From Flavobacteria bacterium GWA2_35_26 (GTDB lineage: Bacteria; Bacteroidota; Bacteroidia; Flavobacteriales; Flavobacteriaceae): a stretch of 64,000 nt of DNA. A model generated the notes under the pieces. The model saw only the letters and a list, made by a program, of their open reading frames with translations, was not told the origin of the DNA and did not search any database. Below, in pieces: positions 48,806 to 60,056 of the stretch. Numbering within the stretch: position 1 is the stretch's first letter; each line of letters starts with the position of its first letter. The stretch spans positions 744,001 to 808,000 of the forward strand of contig MGWH01000002.1 in NCBI GenBank assembly GCA_001800905.1. Direction: 5' to 3'. Both the position numbers and the translations under genes were made by a program.

Positions 48806-51124
48806 ATGGCGATTATCAATAGAAAAAAAAATCAGGTACCAGATTCTGAAAAAGACATTCAATATTATTCCAAGTTATTCTGGAAATATTTCTTTTATGG
48901 CATGGGAGGCATCGCCTTATTTTTCCTATTTGCTTCTTGGGGGCTTTTAGGCTCAATGCCGTCGTTTGAAGACTTAGAAAATCCAGATTCTAATTTAGCC
49001 ACCGAAATTATCTCTGCTGACGGAGTCGTAATTGGAAAATATTTTGAAAAAAACCGTTCCCAATTAAAGTATTCCGACTTGCCTAAAAATTTAGTTCAAG
49101 CCTTAGTAGCAACCGAAGATGCTCGTTTTTACGATCACTCCGGAATTGACGGAAGAGGAACGTTAAGAGCTATATTGAGTTTTGGAACTTCGGGAGGAGC
49201 AAGTACGCTAACCCAACAATTAGCCAAACAATTATTTCATGGAGAAGGTTCCAAGTTTTTACCGTTTCGTATTATCCAAAAAGCAAAAGAATGGATTATT
49301 GCCATTCGCTTAGAAAGACAATACACCAAAAACGAAATCATTGCCATGTACTGCAACGTATATGATTTTGGAAACAACTCCGTAGGGGTGAACTCGGCAG
49401 CCAAAACTTATTTCTCAAAAGAACCGAAAGACCTAACAATTACAGAATCTGCTGTTTTGGTGGGTATGTTTAAAAACTCCGGTTTGTACAACCCGGTAAA
49501 AAATATCGAAGGGGTAACCAATAGACGTAACGTAGTATTGAAGCAAATGGAAAAAGCGGAAATTATTACCGAAGCTCAAAAACTACAATTACAACGTTTA
49601 CCAATCAAATTAAACTTCAAATTAGAAAGTCACAAAGACGGAACTGCTACCTATTTCAGAGAATATTTGAGAGAATACATGAAAAAATGGGTAGAAGAAA
49701 ATAAAAAACCAGACGGTTCAGATTATAACATTTACAAAGACGGATTGCGTATTTATACTACCATTGATTCGCGCATGCAATTGTATGCAGAAGAGGCAGT
49801 AGAAGCGCATATGGCTAATCTACAAGAAGAATTCTTCGACCAAGCCAAAGAGAATAAAAACGCACCATTTGTAAATATTTCGCAAGCCGAAACGGATCGT
49901 ATCCTGAAAAAAGCCATGAAAGCTTCTGCACGATGGAACATCATGGAATCCAATGACAAAAGTGAAGATGAAATCATCGCTTCGTTCAAACAAAAAACCA
50001 AGATGAAAGTCTTCACTTGGAAAGGAGAAAGAGACACGATTATGACGCCTTTAGATTCTATTCGTTATTACAAACACTTCTTGCAATCAGGTTTAATGGC
50101 CATGGAACCACAAACCGGAAACATCAAAGCGTGGGTGGGTGGTATCAATTACAAATACTTTCAATACGATCACGTTGGTCAAGGAGCGAGACAAGTAGGT
50201 TCTACCTTCAAACCCTTTGTATACGCAACTGCGATAGAACAATTAGGCATGTCGCCATGTGATTCTATTTTGGATGGTCCGTTTATGATTCGCAAAGGAG
50301 AACACAACGTTACCGAAGATTGGGAACCTAGAAACTCAGATAATAAATATAGGGGAATGGTCACTTTAAAAAGAGCATTGGCCAATTCCATCAATACGGT
50401 TTCGGCCAAATTAATTGACAAAACAGGTCCTGAAGCTGTGGTTGAATTAACACATAAATTAGGGGTAACCTCTGAAATTCCAGCGCAACCTTCTATTGCA
50501 CTTGGTGCAGTAGAAATTACCGTACAAGATATGGTGGCTGCTTATAGTACTTTTGCCAACCAAGGAGTCTATGTAAAACCTCAATTTTTAAGAAAAATTG
50601 AAGACAAAAGCGGGGTCGTCCTTTACGAACCTGTTCCTGAGTCTCACGATGTCTTGAACAAAGACATTGCATTTGCCGTGATCAAATTATTAGAAGGGGT
50701 TACCGAAGGCGGATCTGGAGAACGTTTGCGCACCGAAGGTGGTGGAAACGGAGACAACCGTTGGACTGGCTATCCGTATATGTTTAAAAATCCAATTGCC
50801 GGTAAAACCGGAACCACTCAAAATCAATCCGATGGGTGGTTTATGGGAATGGTTCCTAATTTAGTTACCGGAGTTTGGGTAGGTTGCGAAGACCGTTCCG
50901 CGCGTTTCAGAAGTCTTACTTACGGTCAAGGAGCAACAGCAGCCTTACCTGTTTGGGGGTATTTCATGAAAAAATGTTACGAAGACGAAACGCTCAATGT
51001 GTCCAAAGAAGATTTTGACAGACCCGCTAATCTTGGCATTAAAGTAGATTGTTATTCTAGACCTGCTGCGGTAGTTAAAGACTCTACTGATACGGAACAA
51101 AGCACCGAAGAGTTCGAATTATAG
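48806..51124 (+). CDS. Class A penicillin-binding protein (PBP1A)
   Basis: GT51 ATEDARFYDHSGIDGRGTLRAI plus transpeptidase GSTFKPF, KTGTTQNQSDGWFMG; start set at MAIINRKKN. Confidence 0.95.
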   Translation: MAIINRKKNQVPDSEKDIQYYSKLFWKYFFYGMGGIALFFLFASWGLLGSMPSFEDLENPDSNLATEIISADGVVIGKYFEKNRSQLKYSDLPKNLVQALVATEDARFYDHSGIDGRGTLRAILSFGTSGGASTLTQQLAKQLFHGEGSKFLPFRIIQKAKEWIIAIRLERQYTKNEIIAMYCNVYDFGNNSVGVNSAAKTYFSKEPKDLTITESAVLVGMFKNSGLYNPVKNIEGVTNRRNVVLKQMEKAEIITEAQKLQLQRLPIKLNFKLESHKDGTATYFREYLREYMKKWVEENKKPDGSDYNIYKDGLRIYTTIDSRMQLYAEEAVEAHMANLQEEFFDQAKENKNAPFVNISQAETDRILKKAMKASARWNIMESNDKSEDEIIASFKQKTKMKVFTWKGERDTIMTPLDSIRYYKHFLQSGLMAMEPQTGNIKAWVGGINYKYFQYDHVGQGARQVGSTFKPFVYATAIEQLGMSPCDSILDGPFMIRKGEHNVTEDWEPRNSDNKYRGMVTLKRALANSINTVSAKLIDKTGPEAVVELTHKLGVTSEIPAQPSIALGAVEITVQDMVAAYSTFANQGVYVKPQFLRKIEDKSGVVLYEPVPESHDVLNKDIAFAVIKLLEGVTEGGSGERLRTEGGGNGDNRWTGYPYMFKNPIAGKTGTTQNQSDGWFMGMVPNLVTGVWVGCEDRSARFRSLTYGQGATAALPVWGYFMKKCYEDETLNVSKEDFDRPANLGIKVDCYSRPAAVVKDSTDTEQSTEEFEL

Positions 51125-51130
51125 TTCTTG

Positions 51131-51214
51131 TTACAGGAGCTATTTCCCGCCATTCACTGTATCTTTATGGCTAAAACCTAGCCATAAAGGATGCTGTTAC
51201 TGCCGGGGCTAAGG
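51131..51214 (+). repeat. Copy 1 of a stop-codon-adjacent hairpin element
   Basis: GAGCTATTTCCCGCC-ATTCACTGTATCTTT-[ATGGCTA aaacc TAGCCAT]-AAAGGATGCTGTTACTGCCGGGGCTAAGG; homologous to the reverse complement of 58981-59055. Confidence 0.8.
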
Positions 51215-51283
51215 GTTGTGTTTTCAATTGGAAAATTGCAACTTAAATACTGTTTTTAAATTCATGAATTAATACTAATACAC

Positions 51284-51982
51284 ATGATTAACAAAAAAGT
51301 ATCCTCCGCACATGAAGCGCTTCAAGGTATTGAAGACAACATGACCCTTATGTTGGGCGGCTTTGGATTGTGCGGTATTCCCGAAAATGCTATTGCTGAA
51401 CTCGTTCAAAAACAAACCAAAAACTTGACCTGTATTTCTAACAACGCAGGCGTTGACGATTTTGGATTGGGACTATTATTACAACACAAACAAATCAAAA
51501 AAATGATTTCTTCCTATGTGGGAGAAAACGCCGAATTTGAACGCCAAATGCTATCGGGCGAACTCGAAGTGGAGCTCATTCCACAAGGTACTTTGGCCGA
51601 ACGTTGTCGTGCATCCCAAAATGGCATTCCGGCTTTTTTCACTCCAGCTGGCTACGGAACCGAAGTTGCACTAGGAAAAGAAACTCGAGAATTCAACGGA
51701 AAAATGCACGTTTTAGAGCATGCTTTCCAAGCCGATTTTGCCATTGTAAAAGCATGGAAAGGCGACACAGCAGGCAATCTAATTTTTAAAGGTACTGCAC
51801 GTAATTTTAATCCGTGTATGGCAGGTGCCGCAAAAATCACCATTGCCGAAGTGGAAGAATTAGTTGAAGCCGGCAGCTTAGATCCGAACCAAATTCATAC
51901 ACCAGGAATATTCGTACAACGCATTTTTCAAGGAGAAAAATTTGAAAAGAGAATTGAGCAACGGACTACTCGTAAAAAATAA
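51284..51982 (+). CDS. scoA: 3-oxoacid CoA-transferase subunit A
   Basis: [49 protein letters not shown]. Confidence 0.94.
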   Translation: MINKKVSSAHEALQGIEDNMTLMLGGFGLCGIPENAIAELVQKQTKNLTCISNNAGVDDFGLGLLLQHKQIKKMISSYVGENAEFERQMLSGELEVELIPQGTLAERCRASQNGIPAFFTPAGYGTEVALGKETREFNGKMHVLEHAFQADFAIVKAWKGDTAGNLIFKGTARNFNPCMAGAAKITIAEVEELVEAGSLDPNQIHTPGIFVQRIFQGEKFEKRIEQRTTRKK

Positions 51983-52015
51983 TTTGAAAATTATTCAATT
52001 TGAAAATTTGAAAAT
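51983..52015 (+). repeat. Short word-repeat spacer (TTTGAAAATT / TTTGAAAAT)
   Basis: TAA-TTTGAAAATTATTCAATTTGAAAATTTGAAAATAAA-ATG between scoA and scoB. Confidence 0.6.
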
Positions 52016-52018
52016 AAA

Positions 52019-53840
<1,822 letters not shown>

Positions 53841-53844
53841 AATA

Positions 53845-53876
53845 AAAAACCCGCTAACAATAGCGGGTTTTTTATT
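53845..53876. terminator. Bidirectional terminator between convergent genes
   Basis: AAAAAACCCGCTAacaaTAGCGGGTTTTTTATTTT. Confidence 0.9.
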
Positions 53877-53888
53877 TTATAAAGTAGG

Positions 53889-55490
53889 TTATAAATTCTC
53901 AAAGAAATCATTTCCTTTATCGTCCGTAATAATGAAAGCAGGGAAATCTTTCACGGTAATTTTACGTACCGCTTCCATACCCAATTCTTCAAAGTCTACT
54001 ACTTCTACCTTCAAGATGTTGTCTTGCGCTAAGATGGCCGCTGGACCACCAATAGAACCTAAATAGAATCCGCCATAAGTTTTACAAGCATCCATTACTT
54101 GTTTGGTACGGTTTCCTTTGGCCAACATAATCATACTTCCGCCTGCTTTTTGGAACTCTTCTACATACACATCCATTCGGCCTGCGGTAGTGGGTCCAAA
54201 ACTTCCAGATGGCATTCCATCTGGGGTTTTTGCAGGTCCTGCATAATAAATTGGGTGGTTTTTAAAATACTCCGGCATTGGTTTACCGGCATCTAATAAT
54301 TCTTTGATTTTAGCATGTGCAATGTCACGAGCTACAATCAAAGTTCCGTTTAATTTCAATCGGGTTTTAATTGGATATTGTGACAAATCAGCTAATATAT
54401 CTTTCATTGGTCGGTTCAAATCTACTTCAACTGGCGCCTCCAAATGCGGTGGCGTAGCCGGTAAAAATTGTTTTGGATTGGTTTCCAATTGCTCTAAGAA
54501 AATACCGTCATTGGTGATTTTCCCTTTGATATTTCTATCAGCAGAACAGGAAACGCCTAATCCAACTGGACAAGAAGCAGCGTGACGCGGCAAACGAATC
54601 ACTCGCACATCGTGAGCAAAATATTTTCCGCCAAATTGGGCTCCAATAGAACTTTCTTGGCAAAACTCCAATACTTTTTTCTCCCATTCTAAATCTCGGA
54701 AAGCCTGACCGGCCATATTTCCTGAAGTAGGTAAATTATCGAAATAACCTGCTGAGGCTTTTTTCACAGCTGCCAAATTCGCTTCGGCAGATGTACCACC
54801 AATAACCAAAGCTAAGTGATAAGGCGGACAAGCAGAGGTGCCTAAGTCTTTGATTTTTTGGCGAACGAAAGTCTCCATCGATTTTTCGTTCAACAAGGAT
54901 TTAGTTTGTTGGTACAAAAAAGTTTTATTAGCAGAACCCCCACCTTTTGCTAAAAATAAAAACTCATAAGACGCTCCTTTTTTAGCATAAATATCGATCT
55001 GAGCCGGCAAATTAGATCCCGAGTTTTTTTCTTCAAACATCGAAATGGGAACAATTTGCGAATACCTTAAATTCTTATTTTGGTAGGTGTTGAAAATTCC
55101 TTTCGACAACCATTCGGCATCATCAACTCCTGTGTATACATTTTCTCCTTTTTTAGCCATTACAATCGCCGTTCCGGTATCTTGACAAGAAGGCAACTGC
55201 CCTTCTACGGCTACTACTGCGTTTTGCAATAAATTGTACGCCACAAAACGATCGTTGTCTGTCGCTTCGGGATCGTTTAAAATGTTGTTTAGTTTTTGCA
55301 AATGCGCTGTACGCAACATAAACGAAACGTCGTTCATGGCTTCTTGCGCTAACAACTCCAGTCCTTTAGGGTCTACTGTTAGAATTTCTCGGTTGCCCAA
55401 TTGTTCTACTTGTACAAAGTCGGCAGTCAATTTTTTGTATTGCGTATCGTCTTTTAAAATGGGATACGGGTCTTGATATATAAAGTCCAT
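53889..55490 (-). CDS. Fumarate hydratase, class I (Fe-S)
   Basis: [56 protein letters not shown]. Confidence 0.95.
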   Translation of the reverse strand: MDFIYQDPYPILKDDTQYKKLTADFVQVEQLGNREILTVDPKGLELLAQEAMNDVSFMLRTAHLQKLNNILNDPEATDNDRFVAYNLLQNAVVAVEGQLPSCQDTGTAIVMAKKGENVYTGVDDAEWLSKGIFNTYQNKNLRYSQIVPISMFEEKNSGSNLPAQIDIYAKKGASYEFLFLAKGGGSANKTFLYQQTKSLLNEKSMETFVRQKIKDLGTSACPPYHLALVIGGTSAEANLAAVKKASAGYFDNLPTSGNMAGQAFRDLEWEKKVLEFCQESSIGAQFGGKYFAHDVRVIRLPRHAASCPVGLGVSCSADRNIKGKITNDGIFLEQLETNPKQFLPATPPHLEAPVEVDLNRPMKDILADLSQYPIKTRLKLNGTLIVARDIAHAKIKELLDAGKPMPEYFKNHPIYYAGPAKTPDGMPSGSFGPTTAGRMDVYVEEFQKAGGSMIMLAKGNRTKQVMDACKTYGGFYLGSIGGPAAILAQDNILKVEVVDFEELGMEAVRKITVKDFPAFIITDDKGNDFFENL

Positions 55491-55610
55491 TATTGAATTT
55501 TTAGAGGAGTAAAGTTACGGAATGTTTGACATTTACCCTTGGATTAATTTGCTAAATTACTATACTTGTTGTCAGTGTTTCGAATTTAAATTCCGAGCAA
55601 AAATTGGTAA

Positions 55611-57035
55611 TTAAAAGAACCAACTCGCTACAAAAATAGCAGTGATCACACAAATTACATCTACCAAAAGCATGGTGCCTAAAGCGTAGCGTGTGTTTTT
55701 AATGTTGACTGAACCAAAGTATACCGCAATCACATAAAAAGTGCTTTCAGCGCTGCATTGAAAAATACTACTCAATCGACCCGTTAGCGAATCGGCTCCA
55801 AAAGTATTCATAGAATCGATTAAAAAACCACGTGATCCTGCAGAACTAAATGGGCGCAACATTGCGACAGGAAGCGCATCGGTAATTTCTTTATTCACTC
55901 CCATATTAGAGAAAATAAAGGCAATCCAATTGCTGATGATTTCAAACAAACCGCTATTTCTAAATAGCGAAATCGCTACCAACATCGCTAAAACATAAGG
56001 AAAAATAACCACTCCGGTTTTGATTCCGTTATTTGCTCCAACCACAAAGGATTCGAAAACGGTGGTGTTCGCTTCTGTGAATTTTTTCTCTTTGACAAAA
56101 GAAAATACCAAGGTGAAAGCAATAATTGCAATTAATATTAAAGCAGAAAGGTTGCTTGTAAAATAGTTTTTACCAATTAAATCCAATTGGTTTACATAGA
56201 ATAACAAACCAATAATAGCTGCAATTAACACCATTAAAGACACCACTAATGAAGCGCTTTTGAAATTGATTTTTTGTTTTATACCTACGATTAAAAAAGC
56301 AGCAATAGTTCCAATAAATGACGTAATAATACAAGGCAGCATTACATCGGCTGGGTTGCTTGCGTTAGCGGCCGCACGATAGCCAATAATAGAAGTGGCA
56401 ATTAAGGTTAGTCCTGAAGCGTGCAAACACATGAACATGATTTGTGCATCGCTCGCCTTGTCTTTTTCGGGATTGAGTTCTTGTAAACTTTCCATCGCTT
56501 TCAAACCAAAGGGAGTGGCTGCCGAATCCAATCCAAGGAAATTAGCAGCAAAATTTAAGGTCATATATGAAATGGAAGGATGATTTTCTGGAACAGAAGG
56601 GAATACTTTTACAAATACCGGGCTCAATATTTGAGCTAATTTCCCAGAAGCACCTGATATAATTAGCAATTCCATCAAGCCACAAAAGAAGGCTAAATAC
56701 GCAATAAGAGGCAAAATCAAATCGACTAAAGTGCTTTTACAAGTAGCCAATAATCCGTCTGATTTTTGGACGCCGCTGTATATTTTTACCGTTTTGTTTG
56801 TATAGACATAAGTAGTATCAGAATTGATGACCATCGTTTGATCTGGTGCTTTAGTAATGCTGTCTTTGACAAAAGCCGGAACTTGTTCCAAATACTTTTC
56901 AGCCACTAAAATAGGATCGTCTTTTTTCCCATTTAATAAATGATCAATCGTATAATTGTCACCCGAAAACAAACTAAAAACGATAAAGGTAATTGAGGAA
57001 ATAAAAATCACCAACCAAAATCTACTTAATACCAT
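55611..57035 (-). CDS. Nucleoside recognition (gate) domain protein, fused SpmA/SpmB-like membrane protein
   Basis: Two gate-like halves: LNFAANFLGLDSAATPFGLKAMESLQELNP and LRPFSSAGSRGFLIDSMNTFGADSLTGRLSSIFQCSAESTFYVIAVYFG. Confidence 0.9.
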   Translation of the reverse strand: MVLSRFWLVIFISSITFIVFSLFSGDNYTIDHLLNGKKDDPILVAEKYLEQVPAFVKDSITKAPDQTMVINSDTTYVYTNKTVKIYSGVQKSDGLLATCKSTLVDLILPLIAYLAFFCGLMELLIISGASGKLAQILSPVFVKVFPSVPENHPSISYMTLNFAANFLGLDSAATPFGLKAMESLQELNPEKDKASDAQIMFMCLHASGLTLIATSIIGYRAAANASNPADVMLPCIITSFIGTIAAFLIVGIKQKINFKSASLVVSLMVLIAAIIGLLFYVNQLDLIGKNYFTSNLSALILIAIIAFTLVFSFVKEKKFTEANTTVFESFVVGANNGIKTGVVIFPYVLAMLVAISLFRNSGLFEIISNWIAFIFSNMGVNKEITDALPVAMLRPFSSAGSRGFLIDSMNTFGADSLTGRLSSIFQCSAESTFYVIAVYFGSVNIKNTRYALGTMLLVDVICVITAIFVASWFF

Positions 57036-57124
57036 AATTTATATTTTTTGTAAATGTAATAAATCCAATGCAAAGACAATTTCAACATCAAAGACAAATT
57101 GCAATTGCAACAAAGAGTTCGTCA

Positions 57125-57595
57125 TTATTCTTTATGTCGTATCATTTTTTTTATTAACGCTATTTGTCCCAAATGATAATGTGTGTGTTCAATTATTCCT
57201 GCTATATTTCTGAAATAATTCCCGTATTTTTCTTCGGAGAATACTTCAAATAATTTCGATTCCTCCAATTTCTCAACCTCTATTGCAAATTGTTCAGCAT
57301 CGTCTAAGGTTTTTTGAACTAAATGATCCCATTCTTCTTGAGAAGTAATCGTTGGACAATCAAAACTGACTGTATCACTTGCGTTCAAGGGATGACCTTG
57401 AAATACTTTTGCTACTGGATTTACATAGTAATTGATGTGAAAAAGCAAGGTGGCTATCGTGTTAAAATCTAGGTGTTTGGCGGTGGCTTCTTGCCAACTA
57501 ATATCAGCCATTGTGTCTTTCAGGTTGACAAAAGTCCAATTGCCTCCAAAATGAACGTCTCTAAAATGTTTGGCGAGTTGTTGGGCTGTTTTCAT
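57125..57595 (-). CDS. DinB-like superfamily protein (DUF1572-type)
   Basis: HFRDVHFGGNW, LLFHINYYV, GIIEHTHYHLGQIALIKK metal-ligand His pattern. Confidence 0.78.
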   Translation of the reverse strand: MKTAQQLAKHFRDVHFGGNWTFVNLKDTMADISWQEATAKHLDFNTIATLLFHINYYVNPVAKVFQGHPLNASDTVSFDCPTITSQEEWDHLVQKTLDDAEQFAIEVEKLEESKLFEVFSEEKYGNYFRNIAGIIEHTHYHLGQIALIKKMIRHKE

Positions 57596-57607
57596 AACGT
57601 TACTAAA

Positions 57608-58321
57608 TTAAACATGACTAATTTCGTCGTCTATTAATAAATCTTCACGGCGCAAGCGAAGGAAAATCTGTGCAACGGCAATCGTATCTTTTTCACAATA
57701 GGTCACAATACGGTCAATGTCTTTTTCTACATAAAACACATGTCCCACCTGACTACCATCGATATCGCCTTTTGAAGAGGGAATGCCCAAGATTTTACAC
57801 ATCAGTTTCAACGAAGTGAAATGCTTATAATCGCCAAATTTCCATAATTCTAAAGTATCTAAATGCGGGATTTCCCATGGTTTTTTACCAAATAAATTCA
57901 GCTTATTTGGAATGGAAATTTGGTTAATGATCATACGGCGCGCCAAAAACGGAATGTCAAATTCCTTGGCGTTGTGGCCGCACAAAATATGTTGGGCTTG
58001 ATTAAAATGATTGTTCAACAGATTATTAAAATCGCGCAAGATTTTCTTTTCGTCTCCAAAAAAAGAAGTGACTCTAAAATTACGGATGTCTCCTTTTACT
58101 ACAAAATAGCCTACGGAAACGCAAACAATTTTACCAAATTCAGCCCAAATTCCAGCGCGATCGTAAAACTCTTCGGGGCTAAAATCGTCTTTGCGTTGGT
58201 ATTGGGTTTTGTGTTCCCAAAGTGTTTTCATTTCGTCGTCAAGCGAATGAAAATGTTCTTCTTCTGGAACGGTCTCGATGTCTAAAAAGAGAATGTGATT
58301 GAGGTTAATTTTTTCGATCAT
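57608..58321 (-). CDS. 3'-5' exonuclease (PolB-like predicted exonuclease)
   Basis: ILFLDIETVPEE, CGHNAKEFDIPFLARRMI, YCEKDTIAVAQIFLRLR. Confidence 0.88.
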   Translation of the reverse strand: MIEKINLNHILFLDIETVPEEEHFHSLDDEMKTLWEHKTQYQRKDDFSPEEFYDRAGIWAEFGKIVCVSVGYFVVKGDIRNFRVTSFFGDEKKILRDFNNLLNNHFNQAQHILCGHNAKEFDIPFLARRMIINQISIPNKLNLFGKKPWEIPHLDTLELWKFGDYKHFTSLKLMCKILGIPSSKGDIDGSQVGHVFYVEKDIDRIVTYCEKDTIAVAQIFLRLRREDLLIDDEISHV

Positions 58322-58395
58322 GGGATATAGGGGTTAAATAGTTAGACCAATTAGATTATCAGAAAATAAATATACTAAACTGCCGATATTTTAAG

Positions 58396-58440
58396 ATTAA
58401 AATCTATCTAAATTTCTAACAATCTGAAAATCTAAATGTC
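58396..58440 (-). repeat. Word-repeat spacer after the ogt-like stop codon
   Basis: Minus strand ACATTTAGATTTTCAGATTGTTAGAAATTTAGATAGATTTTAATC: repeated TTTAGAT/TTTCAGAT/TTAGA words. Confidence 0.45.
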
Positions 58441-58914
58441 TCATTCAAAAAGGCTTTGTTGCGTACTTGGGTTTTCGTGTTCGAGTAACCACTTTTTGCG
58501 CCATAAGCCACCGGCATAACCGGTAAGTGAACCGTCAGTTCCAATAACGCGATGGCAAGGCACTACTATCCACAAAGGATTTTTACCATTGGCCGAGGCA
58601 ACCGCGCGAATCGCTTTGACATCGCCGAGTTGTTTGGCTAATTCCAAATAACTCATGGTTTTGCCAAAAGGAATTTTGCACAATCCTTTCCACACTTTTT
58701 GCTGAAACTCAGTTCCGGCGGGATTCATTGGAAAATCAAAATGCGTTCGTTGTCCATTAAAATAGGCTTGCAATTGCGAAACCGCTTCTTGTAGCACCAA
58801 CGGAATGCCTTTTGAAATCAATCCTTCATCTGCAATTGCGATTTTTGCAATTCCATTTTCATCTCCTGTGATAGTGGCAATTCCTAAAGGGGTTTTGATG
58901 CTGGTTGTTTCCAT
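58441..58914 (-). CDS. ogt: Methylated-DNA--protein-cysteine methyltransferase
   Basis: FQQKVWKGLCKIPFGKTMSYLELAKQLG, NPLWIVVPCHRVIGTDGSLTGYAGGLWRKKWLLEHE; start set at METTSIKTPLG. Confidence 0.94.
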   Translation of the reverse strand: METTSIKTPLGIATITGDENGIAKIAIADEGLISKGIPLVLQEAVSQLQAYFNGQRTHFDFPMNPAGTEFQQKVWKGLCKIPFGKTMSYLELAKQLGDVKAIRAVASANGKNPLWIVVPCHRVIGTDGSLTGYAGGLWRKKWLLEHENPSTQQSLFE

Positions 58915-58944
58915 TGGATAAAGATAAATGATTTTGGTACAAAA

Positions 58945-58980
58945 TAAAAAACCACTCGAGTCGTCGAATGGTTTGTTTTT
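58945..58980 (-). terminator. Intrinsic terminator downstream of hemB
   Basis: Minus strand AACCATTCGAcgacTCGAGTGGTTTTTTATTTT (one mismatch). Confidence 0.7.
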
Positions 58981-59055
58981 TAGCCCTGATAGTAGCGGCA
59001 TCCTTTGCTGCCGATTTTCGGCAGGAAAGATAGAGCGGATAGCAGGATAAGCTTC
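58981..59055 (-). repeat. Copy 2 of the stop-codon-adjacent hairpin element
   Basis: Minus strand AAGCTTATCCTGCT-ATCCGCTCTATCTTT-C[CTGCCGA aaa TCGGCAG]C-AAAGGATGCCGCTACTATCAGGGCTA. Confidence 0.8.
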
Positions 59056-60051
59056 TTATTTATTCAAAAGTATTGCGGCTTCTTTGGCAAAATAGGTCGA
59101 AATCAAACTGGCTCCAGCGCGTTTGATGCACATTAATTGTTCCATCATAATTTTGTCGTTGTCGAGCCAACCTCTTTCGGCTGCTGCTTTAATCATCGCA
59201 TATTCGCCAGACACATGAAATACGGTTACGGGAACATTCACGGCATTTTTTACTTCACGAACGATGTCCAAATAGGCAATTCCGGGTTTTACCATGACCA
59301 TATCGGCGCCTTCTTCAACGTCCCAAAGAACCTCTTTAATGGCCTCGATGCGATTGGCATAATCCATTTGGTAGGTTTTTTTGTCTTTAGGTACCACAAC
59401 GTCTGATTCTCTTGGCGCACTGTCCAAGGCATCGCGAAACGGACCATAAAATGCCGACGCATACTTAGCCGAATAGCTCATAATCCCTACATTTTCGAAT
59501 CCTGCTGCATCCAAACCTTGGCGCAAACGCAAAACACGTCCGTCCATCATATCGCTTGGCGCTACAAAATCAGCTCCCGCTTGTGCATGAGAAACGGCCA
59601 TTTTTACTAAAGCCTCGTTAGTAGCATCATTGGCTACATCGCCCTTTTCAATGATTCCGTCATGACCGTAAATCGAATAGGGATCCAAGGCCACATCAGG
59701 CATTACGATCATCTCAGGGCAAGCTGCTTTAATCGCGCGAATGGCTTGTTGCATCAATCCGTTTGGATTCCAAGCTTCCTTGCCTGTATTGTCTTTTAGA
59801 TCTTCGCTTACTTTCACGTAGATATTTACGGCACGAATACCTAAAGCAAATAATTCTAGGACTTCTTTTACGGTTAAATCAATCGAACGACGATAAATTC
59901 CTGGCATCGATGGAATTTCAACTTGCACATTTTCACCCTCTGCAATAAACATCGGAAACATAAAATCAGCCGGACTTAACGTCGTTTCACGAACTAATGA
60001 ACGAATGCTTTCGTTCAGGCGTAATCTTCTACCTCTTTGTAATGGGAACAT
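59056..60051 (-). CDS. hemB: Porphobilinogen synthase
   Basis: MFPLQRGRRLRLNESIRSLVRETTLSPADFMFPMFI, MVKPGIAYLDIVREVK, GEYAMIKAAAERGW. Confidence 0.97.
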   Translation of the reverse strand: MFPLQRGRRLRLNESIRSLVRETTLSPADFMFPMFIAEGENVQVEIPSMPGIYRRSIDLTVKEVLELFALGIRAVNIYVKVSEDLKDNTGKEAWNPNGLMQQAIRAIKAACPEMIVMPDVALDPYSIYGHDGIIEKGDVANDATNEALVKMAVSHAQAGADFVAPSDMMDGRVLRLRQGLDAAGFENVGIMSYSAKYASAFYGPFRDALDSAPRESDVVVPKDKKTYQMDYANRIEAIKEVLWDVEEGADMVMVKPGIAYLDIVREVKNAVNVPVTVFHVSGEYAMIKAAAERGWLDNDKIMMEQLMCIKRAGASLISTYFAKEAAILLNK

Positions 60052-60056
60052 ATTTA

